Assembly: GCA_004557545.1 (NCBI GenBank)
Contig: SFGV01000061.1
Coordinates: 1-19,034, forward strand
From: Succinatimonas hippei
Lineage (GTDB): Bacteria; Pseudomonadota; Gammaproteobacteria; Enterobacterales; Succinivibrionaceae
DNA: 19,034 nt
Reading direction: 5' to 3'
In this document: positions 1 through 7,072 of the stretch, one piece after another
Position numbering within the stretch: the first letter of the stretch is position 1
Layout of the letters: every line of letters starts with the position of its first letter
Translations under genes and position numbers: made by a program
The notes under the pieces: model-generated
Seen by the model: only the letters and a program-made list of their open reading frames with translations
What the model was told of the DNA's origin: nothing
The model's database searches: none

Positions 1-336
1 ATTGTCTTTGGAACAATTCTGGGCGGCGGCGTACATGACTTTCTTTCCGGTATGATGAGCGAGCGCCACGACGGCGCCTCGATCTCCGAAATTGTCGGCA
101 TCTATCTCGGCAGGATCATGGCGATCGTCATGCGGATTTTCTCCGTTATTCTGCTGATTCTGGTGGGCACCAACTTTTCCCTCGGACCAGCCGCGCTGAT
201 CGGCAAGCTGACTCCCGAGGCGCTGAACACCACCTTCTGGCTTGCTGTGATTCTGCTTTACTATTTCGTTGCCATACTTCTCCAGGATCTGGTATGTGAT
301 TTGATTTTTTTCACTAATACCAAATTCCAGATATGA
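1..336 (+). pseudogene. CstA-family carbon starvation / pyruvate-type transporter, internal fragment
   Basis: The frame is open from the first base and reads GTILGGGVHDFLSGMMSERH, then GASISEIVG, LILVGTNFSLGP and LTPEALNTTFW. From memory this is the conserved core of CstA/BtsT-family inner-membrane transporters (peptide or pyruvate uptake). The family sequence continues after the membrane segment ending ...YYFVAILL with Pro-Ile-Asp-Lys. Here the frame instead reads QDLVCDLIFF and stops at 334-336. Homology therefore ends at about 282-286 and the last ~17 codons are foreign sequence, antisense to the methyltransferase fragment. The 5' part lies outside the window. Full-length CstA proteins are far longer than the ~94 family-like codons seen here, so the gene is broken unless this join is an assembly artefact. 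Confident on family, less on why it is broken. Confidence 0.8.
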
Positions 337-438
337 CTTGGTCGCGAAGATGATGTTATTGCCGGTAGTTTTATCAATTAACAAATCATCAAGCACCTCT
401 TTTACAGGAGATTTCCACAGATCGATTAACTCATTCAA
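285..438 (-). pseudogene. N-terminal fragment of a DNA adenine-methyltransferase-like protein
   Basis: On the minus strand a TTG at 438, with an AAGG 8 nt upstream, opens a frame reading LNELIDLWKSPVKEVLDDLL, then IDKTTGNNIIFATKSYLEFG and ISEKNQIT. I recognise this as the usual N-terminus of a class of restriction-associated N6-adenine DNA methyltransferases, which typically start 'MNEL...LL.D.TTGKNIIWATD.Y...' and continue to 'AEVFTPSW'. Only ~50 codons are present. At about 284 the frame passes into the antisense of the CstA fragment and the methyltransferase resemblance ends, so no catalytic motif is encoded. It is a relic, or half of a chimeric join. The family call is from memory of the motif, not from a search. 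Confidence 0.55.
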
Positions 439-743
439 AATCTGCACCTTAAAGCTTGATGACTAAGTTCATACAAAAAGAACAAACTACAAATGTGGGC
501 TTATATGAGAATTGCACCGGTTTGAACTTTATACAACATATTTTAGCTTTCGAGAAACTCTTTCTGCTAATCAGTTCCTGGGCAAGCTTTCAGGCTACTT
601 GCTGTTCTTAAGCAATAGTCGATTGACTATCAAAGAGAATTGGGATGGTGAAACATATTTTCTACTACTTAGATCACCTATGGCAAGGCTGATACTCACA
701 GACAGGATATTTACAACTTCAATAACGATAGGACACCTTAGTT
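439..743. other. AT-rich stretch without a recognised gene
   Basis: The stretch lies between the methyltransferase fragment start and the hairpin behind the FGGY kinase. It is visibly richer in A+T than its right-hand neighbours. The plus frame open from 512 to 952 runs antisense through the end of the kinase gene and matches nothing I know. The minus frame at 595-786 (63 codons) begins right at the kinase stop and also matches nothing. The part nearest 438 should hold the former promoter of the methyltransferase gene, but I see no convincing -35/-10 pair. Confidence 0.5.
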
Positions 744-770
744 CCGGACCAAAGACTGGCTTTAGTCCGG
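744..770 (-). terminator. Hairpin behind the FGGY kinase gene
   Basis: On the plus strand CCGGACCAAAG, a 5-nt loop ACTGG, and CTTTAGTCCGG form an 11-bp stem with a single G-U type mismatch. It begins 16 nt past the kinase stop codon in the direction of transcription. No run of U follows, so it may protect the 3' end or act as a weak terminator rather than a textbook intrinsic terminator. Confidence 0.5.
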
Positions 771-785
771 GCAAGATCCACATCA

Positions 786-2306
786 TTAGTACAGAGGTTT
801 CACCGCCTCATAAAGCTTTCTGTACTTGGCAAAGCCATCATCGTAAAGTGAGGCGTACTGATGTCTGGGCTTTATTACGGTTCCCGATCTGGCAAGGCTC
901 TTTCCAAAATCAAGTGACATACCGCTTCCAGATACTGCCTGGGCAGCAATGATCGCGTCTCCCAAAGTCTCGGTCTCGTCATCCAAAAGCTGGATCACCG
1001 GACGTTTCAGAATGTCCGCAAAGATCTGACACCACACTTCACTGCGCGCGGCTCCTCCGCCGATTGGTACCGGATCGTCACTTATCTTTTCAACCTTTGG
1101 CACCGCCTCAAGACAATCCCTGATTGAATACGCGACACCTTCCATCACTGCCCTGATGAAATCAGAGTATGAGGTGGTAAGCCCTATTCCGAAGAATACC
1201 CCGCGCGCCCTGGTATTCCATATAGGGCTCTTCTCACCTGAAAGATACGGGAGGTAGATAAGGCCACCGCTTCCAGGCACTGTCGCGGCGCACAGTCTGT
1301 TCATCTGCTCGTAGATTGAGATCCCAGCATTGATGCTGTCCTGTAGCACCATCTTTCCGAAAGTATCACGATACCACTTAAGCGAGATCCCGGCGTTATC
1401 GGTGGTTTGAACCGCGAAGTACTGATCTTTAACAACCCCCGGGGTAGACAGAACCTTTGGGTCATAAAAAGGTTTTGAATTTATGATGGCCACTCGTCCT
1501 GATGAACCAATGGTGATGGCAAAGTCTCCGGGATTTACGGCTCCGGCGCCGATGGTCGCGGCGATGGTATCGATGGCGCCAGCGCATACCGGAGTTCCCT
1601 TCTTTAAACCGCAGGCACGGGCTGCCTGCGACGTAACCTCACCTACGATTTCTGAGGAGTCATAGATTTCAGGCAGGATCTCAAATGGGATCCGCGCTTT
1701 TGATACTATCTCCTCAGACCATTTGCCATCTGCCAGACAATTTAAAAGCGTAAGTCCGCTGCGTGGTCTGTCAATTGAGAATTCTCCAGTGAGCTTATAG
1801 ATGATCCATCCGTTTGGGATCAGAAAGCATCTGGTCTTTTCGATAAGCTCTGGACGGTTATCGATAAACCAGCGCAAAGTTGGCAGGGCAAACGATCCTT
1901 TGGCTATCTTGTTACCGGTCTCACGCAGCACCAGATCCGCACCTACATGCTCCTCAAGCCAGCGCACCTGCGCCTCGGCTCTCTGATCATGAAGACCTAC
2001 ACCGTTGTAGATAACTTCTCCATCTTCTCCTGCCAGCATCACGGCATTGGTGCTGGATACCGCGACCGCGGCTACGCGTCCGGTGTCTATTCCGTCGCTG
2101 TCAACGCAAAGACGGATATTCTCACATACGCATTTCCACCATTTGTGCGGATCCTGCTCGGTCCAGCCTTCCTGCGGGTGGATCATGCGGTATTCCTGAT
2201 ATCCGCTTGAGACACAGTTGCCTTTGAAATCATAGAAAGTGCATTTCGCGCCGGTGGTGCCTATGTCAATTCCAAGCAGCAGATCTTTTGTAGTTGTGTT
2301 CTTCAT
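786..2306 (-). CDS. FGGY-family carbohydrate kinase (xylulokinase / L-xylulose kinase-like)
   Basis: A 506-aa cytoplasmic sugar kinase, full length for the FGGY family. The N-terminal phosphate-binding loop GIDIGTTGAK is at residues 12-21. GLHDQRA (104-110) fits the sugar-contacting segment. GAIDT (243-247) carries the presumed catalytic Asp246. YLSGEKSPIWN (354-364) and the adenosine motif GGGAARS (416-422) complete the fold. Such enzymes transfer the ATP gamma-phosphate to a ketose or sugar acid. It is the last gene of the minus-strand operon, 6 nt after the class II aldolase stop. The pair kinase plus aldolase implies phosphorylation followed by C-C cleavage or epimerisation of the substrate imported by the adjacent TRAP system. 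The exact substrate cannot be read from the sequence. L-xylulose or L-fuculose-like ketoses are candidates by analogy with lyxK and fucK. Confidence 0.9.
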   Translation of the reverse strand: MKNTTTKDLLLGIDIGTTGAKCTFYDFKGNCVSSGYQEYRMIHPQEGWTEQDPHKWWKCVCENIRLCVDSDGIDTGRVAAVAVSSTNAVMLAGEDGEVIYNGVGLHDQRAEAQVRWLEEHVGADLVLRETGNKIAKGSFALPTLRWFIDNRPELIEKTRCFLIPNGWIIYKLTGEFSIDRPRSGLTLLNCLADGKWSEEIVSKARIPFEILPEIYDSSEIVGEVTSQAARACGLKKGTPVCAGAIDTIAATIGAGAVNPGDFAITIGSSGRVAIINSKPFYDPKVLSTPGVVKDQYFAVQTTDNAGISLKWYRDTFGKMVLQDSINAGISIYEQMNRLCAATVPGSGGLIYLPYLSGEKSPIWNTRARGVFFGIGLTTSYSDFIRAVMEGVAYSIRDCLEAVPKVEKISDDPVPIGGGAARSEVWCQIFADILKRPVIQLLDDETETLGDAIIAAQAVSGSGMSLDFGKSLARSGTVIKPRHQYASLYDDGFAKYRKLYEAVKPLY

Positions 2307-2312
2307 TTGTAA

Positions 2313-2948
2313 TCAAATCCTTGCAGGATCCAGCTTGTCTCTGCCGGTAAGCCCGATGCTCAAAGCGATCCCGCAATTCTCCTCTATCTCCTCGAGACGA
2401 TAATAGGCGCTACGCACGCTCTTTTGGGCAGTGATAAGACCATGATGCGCTAAAAGCACCGCGGGATGATCTTTTAAGACTGCGGCGGCGTGCGTCGCCA
2501 GTTCATACGAGCCTGCCTTGTAATAACCGACCATCGGCAAGGTTTTGGTAAAAAGCGCGAAGCTTAAGGTATAGCAGGGAACGATGTTTTTGCTTTCATT
2601 CTCATAAAAGCACCCTACCGCCACAGACTTTGGTGAGTGCGCGTGAACTATACCTCCGACATCAGGACGCTCCTGATAGGTCAAAAGATGCATCTCCCAC
2701 TCTTTGGAAGGTTTGCCATCTGAGATCACGGTACCGTCAGCTATTTTCACCGCGACCAGCTCATCCTCAGTTACGCTTTCAAGATCGCATCCTGTGGGTG
2801 TGATATACATGACATCACCCACACGCACTGAGATATTTCCGTGAGTAGCGTTAACCAGCCCTTTTTCTCGCAGCTTGCGGCATACGTAAATAAGCTCTGA
2901 AAGCTCTTTCTTATCTTGATCTTTATTCATGGAAGTATCGGTAATCAT
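2313..2948 (-). CDS. Class II aldolase (FucA / AraD / SgbE superfamily)
   Basis: A 211-aa zinc-dependent aldolase or epimerase domain, close in length to L-fuculose-1-phosphate aldolase (about 215 aa). The phosphate-binding segment HGNISVR is at 36-42. PSKEWEMH carries Glu83 at the position of the FucA catalytic Glu73. The zinc ligands are expected to be His102 and His104 (VHAHS) and one of His168/His169 (AHHG). The start at 2948 is supported by GGAGG 7 nt upstream, and its ATGA overlaps the dctM stop by 4 nt, indicating translational coupling. It sits between dctM and the FGGY kinase, so it likely acts on the kinase product, yielding two smaller fragments or an epimer. Aldolase versus L-ribulose-5-phosphate 4-epimerase cannot be decided by eye, although the length leans towards aldolase. 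Confidence 0.88.
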   Translation of the reverse strand: MITDTSMNKDQDKKELSELIYVCRKLREKGLVNATHGNISVRVGDVMYITPTGCDLESVTEDELVAVKIADGTVISDGKPSKEWEMHLLTYQERPDVGGIVHAHSPKSVAVGCFYENESKNIVPCYTLSFALFTKTLPMVGYYKAGSYELATHAAAVLKDHPAVLLAHHGLITAQKSVRSAYYRLEEIEENCGIALSIGLTGRDKLDPARI

Positions 2949-4228
2949 TTGGTCGCCTCCACGAGATACATCGAAAGATCAGGCCAGGCGAAGGTGATGG
3001 CGGCTCCTACGGTGATCACGCCAACAATGTAAAGAACATCCGGGAAGGTCTCCTCAATACGGCAGTGCAGAATACGGCATGCCGTGAACAATCCTACCGA
3101 CAGAGGAGGCGTAATTCCGCCTACTGCCAGGTTTGCCATCATCGCGACACCAAAATGCACCGGATCCATACCCATGGCGGTAACTATCGGGAAGAGGATT
3201 GGGGTTACCAGAATGATGATGCAGATGGTCTCCATGAAGCAACCCAGTACCCAAAGAAGGCAGAAGAACACCGCGAGAATAGCGTACGGATTGGTTGTAA
3301 GCCTTAACAGCGCGTCGGTAAACAGCTGCGGCACGTTCTGGGTTGCCATCAGCCAGCCAAACGGGGTTGCTGATGAGATGATAAAGAGAATGATCGCCGA
3401 GGTAACCACGCTCTCAGATGTGGACTTTAAGAAGTCTTTGAGCGTGATCTCGCGGTAGACGAATACAGCGAGGAACAGCGCGTACATGGCGGCGATTACG
3501 GATGACTCGGTAGGGGTAAGTGAGCCTGAGAGCACGCCGCCTATGATTATGATCGGCATCAGAAGCGGTAACAGAGCGTCCAGGACTATCTTGATGCGAT
3601 CACCTGAGGTGTAATGAACAATCTGCCCTGCCCCGATCCCGCGGTGCTTGGCAATAAGGCAGTTCATCAGTATGAGCAGCAGGATGATAAATAAGCCCGG
3701 TCCTATACCGGCTACGAACATATCCCCTACCGACACGCCGGTGATACCGGCGTATATCACCATTACAAGTGAAGGCGGGATCAGGGTTGCCATTACACCA
3801 CCGCCTGCGAGAATTCCGGCGGTGATGCCGCGGCCATAGCCCTGCTTTAGCATCTCATCGCCGACAATTCCGCCTATGGCCGCGGTTGAAGCGACACCTG
3901 AACCAGAGACTGCCCCAAAGAAACCGCAGGTTACGAGAGTGGCGGCGCCAAGACCACCGGGTACTCTTGAGACCAGCATATTGGCAAGGCGCATAAGCCT
4001 TGGAGTTGAACCATAGGCCATGATGGCGCCTGCGAATATGAACATCGGCAGAGCCATCATAGAGTATGAACGCGCGCCGTCTACCATGCGCCCTACTATA
4101 ACCATAGGATCGGGATGACCCTGATAGAGCAGGAAGGCAAGCGAGCTCATGCCGATGCAGAAGGCTACCGGGATCCCTAAGATTAGTCCCAGCGCCAAAA
4201 CTATAAAGATTATTACTACAGGATCCAT
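2945..4228 (-). CDS. dctM: TRAP transporter large permease, DctM (block 1)
   Basis: A 427-aa, roughly 12-helix inner-membrane protein, the ion-coupled translocation subunit of a tripartite TRAP transporter. Hallmarks are GGLGAATLVTCGFFGAVSGS with the following GVASTAAIGG, the segment LIPPSLVMVIYAGITG, the LTPTESSVIAAMYAL helix start, and a late GGITPPLSVGLF segment. Substrate delivered by the periplasmic protein encoded at 4744-5763 is moved inward with Na+ or H+. Its start lies 3 nt after the dctQ stop, and its end overlaps the aldolase start by 4 nt, so all are read from one mRNA. Length is normal and nothing looks damaged. Confidence 0.95.
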   Translation of the reverse strand: MDPVVIIFIVLALGLILGIPVAFCIGMSSLAFLLYQGHPDPMVIVGRMVDGARSYSMMALPMFIFAGAIMAYGSTPRLMRLANMLVSRVPGGLGAATLVTCGFFGAVSGSGVASTAAIGGIVGDEMLKQGYGRGITAGILAGGGVMATLIPPSLVMVIYAGITGVSVGDMFVAGIGPGLFIILLLILMNCLIAKHRGIGAGQIVHYTSGDRIKIVLDALLPLLMPIIIIGGVLSGSLTPTESSVIAAMYALFLAVFVYREITLKDFLKSTSESVVTSAIILFIISSATPFGWLMATQNVPQLFTDALLRLTTNPYAILAVFFCLLWVLGCFMETICIIILVTPILFPIVTAMGMDPVHFGVAMMANLAVGGITPPLSVGLFTACRILHCRIEETFPDVLYIVGVITVGAAITFAWPDLSMYLVEATK

Positions 4229-4231
4229 GCT

Positions 4232-4726
4232 CTACTCCTTATCCTCTTTAACATCTGTCTTCGGTGATTCCTTAAAACGACTGACGATCCTCAGCGCCAG
4301 ATACAGGGCGGAGAGTAGCATGGAAGCAGTGAAAACTATGTAATTGATCGCAAGCGGAAGCTTCATCGCCGCTGACATGGTATGAAGATTGTTTATGACA
4401 AGCGGCCAGCAGTAGATGGCGAGTGCCACACAGAAAACCGCGCACAAAGCGTCACCCGCGGCGAAAACTATTTTGGGAAGAGGCGCTGGCAGTAAATTTA
4501 CGAATAGCTCAATTCTCGTATGAGCGTTGAGCGAGGTCGCGAGCGCCGCTCCCAGAAAAGTGATGCAGACCATGCACATGGTGCACAGCTCCTCAACCCA
4601 TTTGAAAGAGCTGTCAAAGACATTACGGTTAATTACCTGTATGAACACCACAGCGGCCATGAGCGCGATGGAGATTGAACAGATCAGCCTTACCAGCAGC
4701 TGGATCTTTAAAAATAACTTTTGCAT
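4232..4726 (-). CDS. dctQ: TRAP transporter small permease, DctQ (block 1)
   Basis: A ~164-aa, four-helix inner-membrane subunit that pairs with DctM. It shows the DctQ-type VINRNVF segment followed by SFKWVEELCTMCMVCITFLG and an amphipathic NAHTRIELF loop. The frame can be extended to a GTG at 4735, but the Shine-Dalgarno-like AGAAGG would then abut that codon. The ATG at 4726 has the same AGAAGG at 8-nt spacing and is preferred. The gene lies a few nucleotides behind dctP and 3 nt ahead of dctM. DctQ proteins diverge quickly, so identification rests on size, helices and position as well as the motifs. Confidence 0.92.
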   Translation of the reverse strand: MQKLFLKIQLLVRLICSISIALMAAVVFIQVINRNVFDSSFKWVEELCTMCMVCITFLGAALATSLNAHTRIELFVNLLPAPLPKIVFAAGDALCAVFCVALAIYCWPLVINNLHTMSAAMKLPLAINYIVFTASMLLSALYLALRIVSRFKESPKTDVKEDKE

Positions 4727-4743
4727 GATCCGCACCTTCTTAC

Positions 4744-5763
4744 TTACTTCTGTGATGAACGGGCAAGTTCAATCCAGCCCGGGTGCTCTTTCTCAAAACG
4801 ATCCCATACGGGTTTGACCTGAGCGCGGAAGGCTTCCTTGTCAACCTCATTTACCTGCATGCCTTTCTTCTTGAGGGCATCGATGAACTTGCTCTCATCA
4901 GAGAGTTTGAGATCGGTTAGTCTCGCGTTGGCGGCTTCCTCACGAATAATCTTCTGAAGATCCGCAGGAACCTGGTCAAACCACTTCTTGCTTACCCCGA
5001 ACACGCAGTTGTCGTACATATGACCGGTAAGCGAGAGGTATTTCTGAACCTCGTTTAATGAGGAGGAAAGAATATTGGCCGCCGGGTTTTCCTGACCGTT
5101 CACAGTACCCTGCTGCAACGCCGTGAAGAGTTCAGAGAACGGCATCATGATCACGTTGGCGTCAAGCGCCTTGAACATCTGGACCTTCATGTCATTCTCA
5201 TTGGTACGGAATTTGATCCCTTTCATATCCTCAGGCTTTATGATCGGACGCTTGTTATTGGTCATGTGGCGGTAACCTGACTCCCAGTATGAGAGAACAT
5301 AGGCGCCGTTAGGCTCAATGATCTCTTTTGCGAACTTCTCGCCAAGTTTGCCATTCCAGGCATTACGCGCGCCTTCAAGCGAATCGAACAAAAACGGTAT
5401 CAGGGTGACATTGGCGGCGGTGTCATAACGCTCCCAGTATGACGATGACATCAGGACGCATGACTCAAGAGTTCCGGTATTCATCTGCTCGAGCATCTCT
5501 GGCTCACCGCCTAATGATGATGAGTCATAGAGGTTTACGGCAATCTTGCCGCCTGAGCGCTGCTCGACGTTCTTTTTGAATTCATGGAGAGCGACATTGA
5601 TCGGGTGATTAGGGCCCGCGACATCCCCAATATTCATTGTGAAATCAGCGTTCCTGTTTACGGATGGAGCGGCTTTTTTCTGCAGAGTTGGGGCCTGCAG
5701 GGCAAAGGCGGCAGCAGAGCATGCCATCAGCGCGGCGGCGGCCAGCAGTTTGAATTTCTTCAT
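4744..5763 (-). CDS. dctP: TRAP periplasmic substrate-binding protein, DctP family (block 1)
   Basis: A 339-aa secreted solute receptor. A Sec signal peptide (MKKFKLLAAAALMACSAAAF) is probably cleaved near residue 21 or 22. The family core is clear: the Arg165 region GYRHMTNNKRP, KGIKFRT with the carboxylate-binding Arg186, MMPFSELFTALQQGTVNGQE and QENP at 224-227, then EVQKYLSLTGHMYDN. The conserved arginine implies an organic-acid ligand such as a sugar acid. AGGAG 7 nt before the ATG supports the start. It is the first gene of the minus-strand operon, and a perfect palindrome lies about 35 nt upstream of its start. Here the binding protein comes first in the operon, unlike blocks 2 and 3, where it comes after dctQ and dctM. 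Confidence 0.95.
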   Translation of the reverse strand: MKKFKLLAAAALMACSAAAFALQAPTLQKKAAPSVNRNADFTMNIGDVAGPNHPINVALHEFKKNVEQRSGGKIAVNLYDSSSLGGEPEMLEQMNTGTLESCVLMSSSYWERYDTAANVTLIPFLFDSLEGARNAWNGKLGEKFAKEIIEPNGAYVLSYWESGYRHMTNNKRPIIKPEDMKGIKFRTNENDMKVQMFKALDANVIMMPFSELFTALQQGTVNGQENPAANILSSSLNEVQKYLSLTGHMYDNCVFGVSKKWFDQVPADLQKIIREEAANARLTDLKLSDESKFIDALKKKGMQVNEVDKEAFRAQVKPVWDRFEKEHPGWIELARSSQK

Positions 5764-5798
5764 GGAATAACTCCTCGTTTATCTGAGTTTGTTTTTAA

Positions 5799-5823
5799 AA
5801 TCGTTCCACTGAGTGGAACGATT
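5799..5823. promoter_or_regulatory. Perfect 25-bp palindrome, likely IclR-type operator
   Basis: Arms AATCGTTCCACT and AGTGGAACGATT flank a single G, giving a perfect 12-1-12 inverted repeat. It lies between divergent genes, ~35 nt upstream of the dctP start and ~150 nt upstream of the IclR gene start. IclR-family regulators commonly bind palindromes with GGAAC/GTTCC-like or GAAAC/GTTTC-like arms, so this is the expected kind of site. The position, inside the dctP leader or core promoter, fits repression of the operon. I found no second copy in front of block 2. Confidence 0.65.
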
Positions 5824-5893
5824 GTTTTAAGTTTAGATAAGAAATTGAGCTTTGCCGCACTTGTAAGCTGAGAAGCAGATCCGGGTCACAAAA

Positions 5894-5939
5894 TGATTTT
5901 TCGTACGTGTTGTCCGATAATATGGGCTGGTACTTATAT
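5894..5939 (+). promoter_or_regulatory. Candidate promoter(s) for the IclR gene
   Basis: Two overlapping options are visible: TGATTT (5894-5899) with GATAAT (5916-5921) at 16 bp, and TTGTCC (5910-5915) with TTATAT (5934-5939) at 18 bp. Either would favour translation from the ATG at 5976 over the upstream GTG at 5907. Both match consensus only partly. Confidence 0.3.
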
Positions 5940-5975
5940 GGAAGGGAAATACGTCCACCTAACGGATCAGAGGCT

Positions 5976-6737
5976 ATGGCTGATAACAACAACATCAATC
6001 TGCTAAACAAGACATTTGACGTGATTGAATTGCTTGCATCAAGCGGCAGAGAGATGGGGGTAAGTGAGATAAGCCGCCGCCTTTCCATGGTCAAGAGTGG
6101 CACATTCAGGATCTTAAATACGCTCAAAGAAAGAGATCTGGTCTATCAGAACCCTGCCACCAAGTGTTATGCCTTAGGACTCAAACTTTATTTCATAGGT
6201 TCCGCCGCGCAGGCGGGATTGCCATTGTGCACGGTTGCAAAGAAGCATCTTGACGCGCTGAGCATTACTTACGAGGAGTGCTTTGAGCTTTCAATTCCAT
6301 ATGAGCAGAGCACATCCGTGCCAAGTTGTCTGGTAGTCTGCTCAGGAAGCGCTTTCTCATCCGCCCGCGGAATGCCAAATCTTTTAAGACCACTTCACGC
6401 GACCTCCGCGGGAAAATGTCTCCTGGCATTCTCATCCGGATCTGATGTCAAATCCTATCAGGGCTTTGAACTTAAGGCTTTTACTGATAAGACAATCACA
6501 TCGTGGGAGACGCTAAACGCGGAACTGCCAGTGATCCGCGATCGCGGATTCTCATCATGTAAAAGCGAGTATGAAAACGGGGTTAACGGACTTGCGGTGC
6601 CTGTATATGACTCCATGCATTCATTGCTCGGAGCGCTTAGTGTCAGCGGAACCTCAGATCATATGAACAAGTTAAGTGAAGATGAACTGGTGAGAGCTCT
6701 ACAACGGGCATCGCGTAATATTGGGAAGAATTTCTGA
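5976..6737 (+). CDS. IclR-family transcriptional regulator
   Basis: A 253-aa cytoplasmic regulator of normal IclR length. The N-terminal winged helix-turn-helix runs over about residues 5-70: LLNKTFDVIELLASSGREMG, VSEISRRLSMVKSGTFRILN, TLKERDLVYQNPATKCYALG. The C-terminal effector domain includes RPLHATSAGKCLLAF and a conserved acidic/cysteine-rich GFSSCKSEYENGVNGLAVPV segment. The frame extends back to a GTG at 5907, but the extra 23 residues are not family-like. ATG 5976 starts just before the HTH and lies behind the candidate promoters; its ribosome site is weak (GGAT/AGAGG). It is divergent from the block 1 operon and by analogy with YiaJ probably represses it through the palindrome at 5799-5823. 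It could also act on block 2, but no matching site is seen there. Confidence 0.92.
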   Translation: MADNNNINLLNKTFDVIELLASSGREMGVSEISRRLSMVKSGTFRILNTLKERDLVYQNPATKCYALGLKLYFIGSAAQAGLPLCTVAKKHLDALSITYEECFELSIPYEQSTSVPSCLVVCSGSAFSSARGMPNLLRPLHATSAGKCLLAFSSGSDVKSYQGFELKAFTDKTITSWETLNAELPVIRDRGFSSCKSEYENGVNGLAVPVYDSMHSLLGALSVSGTSDHMNKLSEDELVRALQRASRNIGKNF

Positions 6738-7027
6738 AACAAGGCTTAGTTAAGATGATATGAGCCAGAGCTTTTACTATCATGCAGTCTTCCTTACTAC
6801 GGTCAGCGATGAAATAAAGCGATGAAATAAAGCGTTGAGAACACTGATTAAATCAAACACGCTTCACACAAGTTGATGGATTTGAGGCCTGACTTATCGA
6901 CCCTCAGTTCATCGTGATGTCATTTGGCTAACAACGGCGCTCTTTCGTAAATATTTCTCTCATACCATACCAATTTCTCATGGTTTCGTAGTGTGAAAGT
7001 CGTCACGCTTATATCCCGATATTTAAC
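6738..7027. other. Intergenic region before block 2
   Basis: There is no coding frame I would support. It holds a short tandem repeat at 6805-6834. It also holds a weak inverted pair, ACCAT and ATGGT, around 6964-6984. No clear terminator follows the IclR gene; the nearest candidate, a short GGCT/AGCC pair shortly after its stop, is poor. The stretch probably serves as the upstream regulatory region of the dctQMP operon. Confidence 0.45.
6805..6834. repeat. 13-bp tandem repeat (2.3 copies)
   Basis: The unit AGCGATGAAATAA occurs at 6805-6817 and again at 6818-6830, followed by AGCG of a third copy. It is a perfect short direct repeat in non-coding DNA, of unknown role. Confidence 0.7.
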
Positions 7028-7068
7028 TATACTTCAGACATCAGACGTCATATATCAGAGGTCAAAAG
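7028..7068 (+). promoter_or_regulatory. Candidate -10 element and heptamer-repeat leader of block 2
   Basis: TATACT at 7028-7033 resembles a -10 box, but the sequence 17 nt upstream (near ACGCTT) is a poor -35, which suggests an activator-dependent promoter if it is real. It is followed at once by five consecutive 7-bp units that each begin TCA: TCAGACA, TCAGACG, TCATATA, TCAGAGG, TCAAAAG (7034-7068). The fourth unit contains the only ribosome-site candidate (AGAGG) for the dctQ start at 7073, 11 nt upstream. Confidence 0.35.
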
Positions 7069-7072
7069 ATAA

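Noticed and set aside
595..786. Minus-strand 63-codon frame directly after the kinase stop
   Set aside because: It spans the hairpin at 744-770, matches no family I know and has no convincing ribosome site of its own.
512..952. Long plus-strand frame of 146 codons at the left side
   Set aside because: Its second part is antisense to the kinase C-terminus, the first part has no recognisable motif, and no ribosome site precedes it.
3054..3458. Several overlapping frames inside dctM of block 1
   Set aside because: They are shadows of a strongly conserved membrane-protein gene and show low-complexity, arginine/histidine-rich translations.
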